A stretch of DNA of 34,413 bases, taken from positions 1-34,413 of the forward strand of contig CAZYMF010000032.1 of NCBI GenBank assembly GCA_964648215.1. Direction: 5' to 3'. Both the position numbers and the translations under genes were made by a program. Origin of the DNA: CAZYMF01 sp964648215. Its GTDB lineage: Bacteria > Desulfobacterota > Binatia > HRBIN30 > JACQVA1. Positions 1 to 7,000 of the stretch are shown here, in pieces. Position 1 is the stretch's first letter, and each line of letters opens with the position of its first letter. Below the pieces are notes generated by a model. That model saw only the letters and a program-made list of their open reading frames with translations. It did no database searches and was not told the DNA's origin.

Positions 1-1113
1 CTTGCCGAGGTACTCCATGCCCTGCATCATCGTCGGCGCGCTCTGCTCGCGGTACCTGGCGATGTCCGAGACCTCGCCGCGCGGCTCGGACTTGGCTTTG
101 ACCGCGTCGAGCAGCGCCGCCAGCGCCGCCTTGGCATCGGCGACGATGGCGAGATCGACGGGGCGGTTGAGGCCGATCGACATCGGGTCGGCGTCGATCT
201 GGATGGTCTTCTGCTTCGCCGGGTCGCCCCACAGCGGCGGCATCCCCCACCCGTCGTACTCGCCGAGGCGGCCGCCGACGACCAGCACCACGTCGGCCTC
301 GTTGCGCGCCATGCCGGCGCCGCCCATGTCGTACGAATGAAAGTAATGAGGATGATCTTCCGGGATCGTGCCGCGCGCCCCGAGGCTGCAGCTCATCGCC
401 GCGCCCAGGTGATCGCCGAGAGCGCGCAGCTCGGCGGCGCCGTCGGCCCAGAGCACGCCTTTGCCGGCGTGGATGTACGGGTGCTGGGCATTGGCGAGCA
501 GCTCCGCCGCCCGTGCGATCGCGCCCGGGTCGCCGGCGCCCATGTTGGTGACGCGATAGCGCTCCGCCGGGTAGATCGGCGGCAGCTTGCTCTCGTCGAT
601 GGTCATTGCCAGGAGGTCGTCGGGAATCGCGATGTACACCGGCCCCGGCCGGCCGGTCGTGGCGGCGCGAAAGGCGGCGCGCATCATCTCCGGCAGGCGT
701 TCCCACTGCCGCACGGTGGCGGCGTACTTGGTGATCGGCCGCGCCATGTTCTCCGTATCGGCCGACTGCCAGGCCCCGCCGCGATTCGGATCGCTCTTGA
801 TCCGCGCCCGCGTCGTCGCGATGGCGACGATCGGGTGCCCCTCGCCGTGGGCGCTGACCACGCCGGCGAGCATGTTGCCGGTGCCGCACGCCGGGTTGCC
901 CAGCACGACGCCCGGCTTGCGCGCGATGCGCGCATAGCCCTCGGCGATGTGCACCGCGGCCTCCTCGTGATGGGCGTTGACGTAGCGGATCCCGTACTTC
1001 GGCAGGTGCACGACGATCGGGATGTGCGCCCCGTCGATGATCCCCGTCATCGCCTCCACCCCCTCCGCCTTCAGACACCGCACCAGCAATTCGCCCACGC
1101 CGATCTCAGCCAT
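1..1113 (-). CDS. Thiamine pyrophosphate-dependent enzyme, acetolactate synthase-like (C-terminus beyond window)
   Basis: The reading frame is open from the ATG at 1113 to the window edge, giving 371 residues with no stop. A strong Shine-Dalgarno (GAGGAGG) lies just upstream of the start. The N-terminus has the layout of a TPP-enzyme PYR domain, with the segment VNAHHEEAAVHIAEGYARI holding the conserved glutamate (about E50) that activates the cofactor. It is followed by a GNPACGTGN-type turn and by the central domain (VVGGRLGEYDGWG, then QIDADP). The C-terminal PP domain that binds the diphosphate and Mg is outside the window. The family includes acetolactate synthase, oxalyl-CoA decarboxylase, benzoylformate decarboxylase and sulfoacetaldehyde acetyltransferase. 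I cannot choose the substrate from this part. It is transcribed divergently from the deaminase gene at 1347. Confidence 0.88.
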   Translation of the reverse strand, partial: MAEIGVGELLVRCLKAEGVEAMTGIIDGAHIPIVVHLPKYGIRYVNAHHEEAAVHIAEGYARIARKPGVVLGNPACGTGNMLAGVVSAHGEGHPIVAIATTRARIKSDPNRGGAWQSADTENMARPITKYAATVRQWERLPEMMRAAFRAATTGRPGPVYIAIPDDLLAMTIDESKLPPIYPAERYRVTNMGAGDPGAIARAAELLANAQHPYIHAGKGVLWADGAAELRALGDHLGAAMSCSLGARGTIPEDHPHYFHSYDMGGAGMARNEADVVLVVGGRLGEYDGWGMPPLWGDPAKQKTIQIDADPMSIGLNRPVDLAIVADAKAALAALLDAVKAKSEPRGEVSDIARYREQSAPTMMQGMEYLGK

Positions 1114-1346
1114 CGGTTCCTCCTCTTGCTCTCCGTTCGATCGATACTCGTTCCGTCGGGCTCGAACGCTAACCCGTCCGCTCCGACTCCGTCAACGACC
1201 ATGAGCGAAATCTGACGTCGATGACGATGACGAAGGTCGTTGCGCCGACCAAGCCCTCAGCAGCCGAAGTTCGAGCGGACTGTCCAGGGGCGACTCATAT
1301 GCTATCGGATGGGGGGCATGTTGTTGGCGCCCGCAGGACGACGGAT

Positions 1347-1781
1347 ATGGATACCTTCATGCAACAAGCCATCGACGAGGCACGGCAAGGGCTCCGCGAG
1401 GGCGGCATTCCCATCGGCTCGGTGCTGGTGAAGGATGGGAAGGTCATCGGCCACGGACACAATCGGCGCGTGCAAGAGAACGATCCGATCATCCACGCCG
1501 AGATCGACTGCCTGCGCAACGCCGGCCGGGTTGGCCGCTACGCCGGAACCATTCTCTACTCGACCCTCATGCCCTGCTACCTGTGCGCCGGCGCCGTCGT
1601 CCAGTTCGGCATCACGAAAGTGGTTGCCGGCGAGTCGGTCACCTTCGCCGGTGCGCGCGAGCTCATGGAGTCGCACGGAGTCGAGGTGATCGACCTGAAC
1701 CTCGAAGAGTGCCAGCAGATGATGCGCGAGTTCATCCGACGCCAACCGGATCTGTGGAGCGAGGACATCGGCGAGCTGTAA
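1347..1781 (+). CDS. Cytosine deaminase-like nucleoside/base deaminase (fungal FCY1 type)
   Basis: The 144-residue protein has the cytidine/deoxycytidylate deaminase zinc site: HAE (H50, E52) and PCYLC (C77, C80). H50 and the two cysteines bind Zn, and E52 acts as proton shuttle. It resembles the small yeast cytosine deaminase more than the large bacterial CodA: an EGGIPIGSVLV segment near the N-terminus, NAGR after the HAE motif, and a C-terminal end LWSEDIGEL matching the yeast WFEDIGE tail. The likely reaction is cytosine to uracil plus ammonia in pyrimidine salvage. Guanine or other base deamination is possible. The frame stays open back to 1221, but the ATG at 1347 gives the family's usual N-terminus and the upstream residues look non-coding, so I prefer it. 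The ribosome site is weak (AGGACG). Confidence 0.85.
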   Translation: MDTFMQQAIDEARQGLREGGIPIGSVLVKDGKVIGHGHNRRVQENDPIIHAEIDCLRNAGRVGRYAGTILYSTLMPCYLCAGAVVQFGITKVVAGESVTFAGARELMESHGVEVIDLNLEECQQMMREFIRRQPDLWSEDIGEL

Positions 1782-1830
1782 GCGGGCGTTCGCGCGCTCG
1801 AATGACCTGTCCGCGGGAGACGATCTGTCA

Positions 1831-3339
1831 ATGATCAGTTTGCGCCGCCGAGCTGCCGCCCTCGACACCGGCGGCTTCCGGGCGGTGACACGACCCCGGC
1901 AGCGCGCCCGACGCACATGCGGGCGAGCACTGCTCCTCCTCTTCTCGCAAGTGCTCGTCGGCGCCGAAACGCTGTCGCTCGTCGGGTGCTCTGTCGGCCG
2001 GCCGGATCGGGCGGTCGACGTCGCGACGGCGATGATCAGCCACAATCTCTGCTCGCTCGTCTTCGTCACCGGCCTGGATCCGCAGCAAGCATACGCCGAA
2101 AGCCTGGCGCCGCGTCCCGGCATGGGCCTGATCAACTGGACCGCTCATTACGACGTCGATCGATCGCTGCGGCAAGTGCGCACGACCGTCGCCGGTGGCT
2201 TCGCCAACCGCGCGGTCTACCGCGACGGCCTCGGGTGCCTCGTCGTCCACGGCGAGGAGCCCGAGGCTTGGTCCACGGGCGCTGGCAGCGAAAATACGGC
2301 TCCGGCCGGCGAGGCGTTGCTACCGAACATCGCCGGCCCGGCCGTGGTCGAGCCCGCGGACCCGCGCTTGCGTGCCGCGCTGGCGCGGGCCTTCGACGAG
2401 TCGGAGCACGCGCACCGTTGGACGAAGGCCGTGGTCGTGGTGCGTGACGGGCGTGTCATCGCCGAGCGCTACGCCCCGGGCTACGGTGTCGAAACGCCGC
2501 TGCTCGGTTACTCCGCCACCAAGTCGGTGATCAGCGCCCTGATCGGCATCCTGGTGCGCGAGGGGCGCCTGGCGGTCGACCGGCCCGCTCCGGTGAAGGC
2601 CTGGGCGGCGGACGACGATCCGCGCCGGGCGATCACCATCAATGAGCTGCTGCGCATGACCAGCGGTCTGGCGCTCGACGAGAGCGGCAACCCCTTCTGC
2701 CCGGTGGCGCGCATGCTCTACCTCGAGCGCGACATGGCGGCGTTTGCCGAGAGGGCCGATCTCGAAGCCGAGCCCGGCGCGACCTGGAACTACACCAGCG
2801 GCAACACCCTCATCCTCTCGCGTATCGTCCGCGACGCCGTTGGCGGACGCGGCAACGACGTGCTGCGCTTCGCCCACCGCGAGCTCTTCGACCCGCTCGG
2901 CATGCGCACGGTCACGCTCGAGCTCGACGCCACCGGCACGCCGGTAGGATCGACCTACATGCTGGCCTCGGCGCGCGACTGGGCGCGCTTCGGCATGCTC
3001 TACCTGAACGACGGCGTCGCCGGCGGACGCCACATCCTGCCGCCGGGATGGGTGCGCTACTCGTCGACGCCGACCCTCGACACCGGCTACGGCGCCGGGT
3101 TTTGGACCAACCGCGTCGCCGGCAACATTCCCTGGTCACCAGCACCATGGGGCATCCCGGGCGCGCCGCCCGACACGTTCTACGCGCGCGGCCTGCTCGG
3201 ACAGTACGTCGTCGTCGTGCCGTCCGAACGGCTGGTGGTGGTGCGATTCGGCGTAACCCACGACGCGCGGCAGGACATCGACGGGGTTGGGCAGCTCATC
3301 GCGGACGTCGTCGCCGCCGGCGATCACGACTCTTCGTGA
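1831..3339 (+). CDS. Serine hydrolase of the beta-lactamase (class C)/esterase family
   Basis: The protein has 502 residues. The catalytic serine-lysine pair is in SATK (S228, K231) and is followed by a hydrophobic helix. The second motif is Y321-T-S in WNYTSGN, and the third, usually HxG or KTG, appears as GLLGQY near the C-terminus. This is the PF00144 arrangement shared by class C beta-lactamases, EstB-like esterases and 6-aminohexanoate-dimer hydrolase. GWLxxGxG-like antibiotic-resistance features are not evident, so an esterase or amidase is at least as likely as a beta-lactamase. The first ~200 residues precede the hydrolase domain and include a hydrophobic stretch (about 32-55), suggesting export or membrane anchoring. 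GGGAGA lies about 10 nt before the ATG. The GNAT gene follows 53 nt downstream on the same strand. Confidence 0.85.
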   Translation: MISLRRRAAALDTGGFRAVTRPRQRARRTCGRALLLLFSQVLVGAETLSLVGCSVGRPDRAVDVATAMISHNLCSLVFVTGLDPQQAYAESLAPRPGMGLINWTAHYDVDRSLRQVRTTVAGGFANRAVYRDGLGCLVVHGEEPEAWSTGAGSENTAPAGEALLPNIAGPAVVEPADPRLRAALARAFDESEHAHRWTKAVVVVRDGRVIAERYAPGYGVETPLLGYSATKSVISALIGILVREGRLAVDRPAPVKAWAADDDPRRAITINELLRMTSGLALDESGNPFCPVARMLYLERDMAAFAERADLEAEPGATWNYTSGNTLILSRIVRDAVGGRGNDVLRFAHRELFDPLGMRTVTLELDATGTPVGSTYMLASARDWARFGMLYLNDGVAGGRHILPPGWVRYSSTPTLDTGYGAGFWTNRVAGNIPWSPAPWGIPGAPPDTFYARGLLGQYVVVVPSERLVVVRFGVTHDARQDIDGVGQLIADVVAAGDHDSS

Positions 3340-3392
3340 ACGTGGAATCCTCAAGCTTGCGGCGCTCGCTCGGGAAACGGCATAAGCGCCAC

Positions 3393-3851
3393 ATGGACAA
3401 CACCGGCGAATATGTCTTCACCACCGACCGTGACGCACTCGACCTCGACGTAATCCATCGCTTCCTTTCGAAAGAGTCGTACTGGGCGCGGGGAGTTCGC
3501 CGCGAAGTGGTTGCTGCGTGCGTGCGCCACTCCTTCTGCCTCGGCGTCCTGCACGAGCGGCGGCTGGTGGCGTTCGCGCGCGTCGTCACCGACTACGCCA
3601 CGTACGGGCACGTCATGGACGTGTTCGTCCTGCCAGAGCATCGCGGCAGGGGGCTGGGCAAACGCATGATGGAGCGGATGTTCGCGCATCCCGACCTCCA
3701 GGGCTTCCGCCTCTGGACCCTGGGCACCGGCGACGCACACGGCCTCTACGCGCGCTACGGCTTCGCCACCCCCGCGCACCCGGAGCGCTGGATGGAGCGC
3801 CGAGACGCGGACCCGCAGGGGCGCACCTGGCGAGAAGCGCCCGCGAAGTAG
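3393..3851 (+). CDS. GNAT family N-acetyltransferase
   Basis: The 152-residue protein carries the acetyl-CoA binding motif A as VLPEHRGRGLGKRMMERM (the Q/RxxGxG/A signature RGRGLG). It is preceded by the beta strand HVMDVFV and followed by LYARYGF, a typical GNAT motif B with the conserved tyrosine. Length and layout are those of a single-domain GNAT. The acceptor cannot be read from sequence. The frame is open upstream into the hydrolase gene, but the ATG at 3393 gives a full-length family N-terminus (MDNTGEYVFTTDRDALDL). It probably forms a short operon with the hydrolase upstream. Confidence 0.88.
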   Translation: MDNTGEYVFTTDRDALDLDVIHRFLSKESYWARGVRREVVAACVRHSFCLGVLHERRLVAFARVVTDYATYGHVMDVFVLPEHRGRGLGKRMMERMFAHPDLQGFRLWTLGTGDAHGLYARYGFATPAHPERWMERRDADPQGRTWREAPAK

Positions 3852-3855
3852 ACGG

Positions 3856-3945
3856 CTATGTCCGCTTCCCCCGTCGGTAGTAGGGCATCTTGAAATCGAC
3901 GCGGCCAGCGGGGCTGATTGCGTCGCCAACACCGAGACGTTTCCC
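3856..3945 (-). CDS. C-terminal fragment of an unidentified protein, cut by scaffold gap
   Basis: Reading the minus strand from the gap edge gives 29 codons without a stop, ending in TAG at 3858-3856. The tail reads GDAISPAGRVDFKMPYYRRGKRT, a plausible protein C-terminus but without a motif I recognise. The gene would converge on the GNAT gene with only 4 nt between stops, a common arrangement. Most of it lies in or beyond the 100-N gap. Confidence is low because 30 open codons in GC-rich DNA can occur by chance. Confidence 0.35.
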   Translation of the reverse strand, partial: GKRLGVGDAISPAGRVDFKMPYYRRGKRT

Positions 3946-4045
3946 NNNNNNNNNNNNNNNNNNNNNNNNNNNNNNNNNNNNNNNNNNNNNNNNNNNNNNN
4001 NNNNNNNNNNNNNNNNNNNNNNNNNNNNNNNNNNNNNNNNNNNNN
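3946..4045. other. Scaffold gap (100 N)
   Basis: Exactly 100 Ns, the usual placeholder for a gap of unknown length. Order and orientation of the sequence on either side rest on scaffolding, so gene adjacency across it should not be used as functional evidence. Confidence 0.98.
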
Positions 4046-4062
4046 CCCGGGCATCGACTCGT

Positions 4063-7000
4063 TCACGGCAAACGGCACGAGCAGCTCGCGACGCAGTCGA
4101 TGCTCGCTTCCTCGACGCAGACCTCGTCCCACTCGAACAGACAGCAGACCGCGTCGAGGGTGCATACGCAGTCCTCGCACGCGATCGTGTCGCAGCCGGC
4201 GTCCCCGCGCGAGATACAGCAATCGCTGGCGCTGATCGGGGTCGGGGTCGGTGTCCGCGTCGGGCCGGGCGGCCCGCAGCCACACTCGGGCACGCAATCC
4301 TGCTGCGCTCCCTCGACGCAGATGTCGTCCCACTCGACCTCGCAGCAATAAAAGTCGACGGTGCACACGCAGTCCTCGCAGGCCGCCACCTCGCAGCCGG
4401 TCGTGAGATGCTCCTCGCAGCAGTTGCCGCCGGCCGGTGGCGTGGGTGTCGGCGTCGCCGCCGGACAGCCCTGCGCCGCCGCCTTCACCGCTTCCACCAA
4501 CTCCGCCGCGTTGACCCAGCCGTTGCTGTCACGATCGAGCTGCGGGCACTCCGCCATCGCATCGCGCTGGAACAACAAGGCGACGCCGACGGCCAGCTCG
4601 CCCTCGGTGACGTCACCGCTGTCGTTGCAGTCGGCCGCACAGGGTCCGGGGTCGGCGATGGTCACGGCGAACTCGTCGTACGGCCGGATCCCGCCGCTGA
4701 AGCCGTCCGGGTTGGTCACGAACACCTCCCGCACACCGACGACGGCACCCGCGGCAATGTCGATGCTCTGCCGCAGCTCCGTCGGTCCGACATAGCCGTA
4801 GTCCGGCGGTGCGGGCGGAATGAGGCTGATCCCCGCTGAAGGCTGGAAGCTGACGGCGGCACCGGGCTCGAAGTTCGCCCCGAGGATGGTCAGCTCGAGG
4901 CTCATCGTCCCCTGCCGTGCATGGTCCGGCTCGAGACGCTCGACGATCGGGCGCACCGGGGTCGCCGTCGGCGTGGGTGTCGCCGTGCGCGTGCTCGTCG
5001 GCGTACGAGTCCGCGTGCGCGTCGGCGTCACGGTGCGGCTGGGCGTGAAGGTCGGTGTGCGCGAGCGCGTCCGGGTCGGGGTGAGCGTGGGCGCACCGCC
5101 GGTTGTCGCTGTTACGGTGGGAGTGGAAGTTGCGGTCGGCGGAGGCCCCGCGGTGAAGGTCCGCGTCGGCGTGGGCGACGACCCGCCGAGCACCCGCACC
5201 AGGTTGAAGGTGGCCGGGTCGCTGCCCGCACCGGTCACGAAGGGGAGGCACACGTCGATGCGCACCTGGCCGTTGCCGGTGCTGACTCCGGTGACCATGC
5301 CCGTGCTCTCGCCCACCGTCACCACCGGCGGGGTCGGAGGCAGCGGCTGGCTCGCCTGCCAGGTGGTGACGTACTGCCGGTTGGGGATGGGAACCTGCAT
5401 CTGCAGATCGCTGATCGTGAAGGTCTTGTCGATCGGATTGACGGTGAAGCCGAGACGCGAGTACACGTCGCCATCGACGTAGAACCCGTCCGTGAGCGTC
5501 GCCCCGGACGGATAGGTCGCGCCGAGGTTCGGTAGAAACTTCTCCACCAGCTCCCCGAGAGTCGACGGGTCGTCGGGGACATCGAACGAGAACGTCAGAG
5601 GCTGCGTGCCGCCGCGGAAGACGTTCAGCATCGCCACGGCGTGCAGTGCGCGGCTGCCGCCGACGTACAGATCGGCCGGGTTCTCGTGCTTGCCCATCTC
5701 GTTGTGCACCTGCACGCGGTCGAGCTGCGGCGCCACCCACACCATGAACCCGTCGCTCGCCTTTCCCAGACAGTAGTCGGTCATGTCGAACGTCGCCTGC
5801 ACCACGGACAGGCCCGGCGACTTCGCCTGCACGAAACCTTTGAAGAACGGCGCGTAGATGCTGAACTCGTCGGTCACCGAGATGACGTCGTCCTCGGTCA
5901 CGCGCGTGCCCTGCTTCTCGGACGACTGCGCCGCCCGACTGCTCACCTCGAAATCGAGGAGCTGGCTGGTGACCACCGGCACCGCAGCCCGCCCGAGGAT
6001 CGCCGCCAGCTTGCCCCACGGACCGGCTTTCGCCCCGATCAGGCCGATGGCTTTCTGAATACCGTCGACGAAGTCCACCTCGCTGATCAGGCCGCCGAAG
6101 AGGTCGAACTTGAGGCCCTTCACCTGCGCGTAGCCGGTCGTGCCGATGAAGTCGGTCAGCACCGGCCCCCAGGTGCCGTTGCAGAACGGCCCGCCGGTGA
6201 AGAGGATCATCAGCGAGTCCGGCATGTCCTTGCCGATGGCCGCGGCGAGAGTGTCGACGACCGTGTTTCCCAGCGAGAGTGGCTCGACGTCGAGCGACTT
6301 CGCCGTGACGAAGCGAATGCCGCTGATGACGAAGGCGAGATTCGACTTCTTCCCCCCGCGGCTCGCCTGCAAGACGTTGACGCCGATGCCCTCCTGACCC
6401 GCCGCGAAGTACACCTTGCCCTGCTGTACGTTGATCGTGGCAACGTTGATCTCGGGAATCTCCGTCTCCGCCTTTTGGTTCAGGTACTCCACGGCTCGCT
6501 TGAGGGCCGCGTTGAGAACCGTCGTCTCCAGCGGGTCCTTCACCCAATCGTAGGTCACGTCCGGCTCGAGGGTGATGTCCTGCTTCGTCGCCGCATCGAT
6601 CAGCTCGATGGGCCGCGGCTGATCCTCACAGAATCCCTTGCCGATGATCAGCCTGGGGCTGAGCCGGAGATCGGAGAGCTTGGCGCACGCCGAGAGCTCC
6701 GAGGTGTTGTCGAGCGGATCGGTTGCCGTGGCCGTCACCGCACCCTCGGCCGGCGGCTCGAACGGCGCGTCGAACTCGACGTGCCCTTGATTGTCCGTGG
6801 TGACGCTGAGGGCGTCGAGATAGGTCTCGCCTTCGCCGTAACCGGAAGCATCACACTCGCGGTTGGAGAAGAACTCGACGCGAAAAGTCGTATTCGGAGT
6901 GCTGTCGAGCGCTCCGCGTAAGCTCGTCCCGCCGTCGACCAGGGAGAGCACGGGAAAGTTCTGCAGCTCGTTGGCGCCGTGATCACCGTCGCCGGCATCG

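Noticed and set aside
4958..5185. Repeats as a possible CRISPR or minisatellite array
   Set aside because: There are no spacers; the repetition is explained by the Thr-Pro linker codons.
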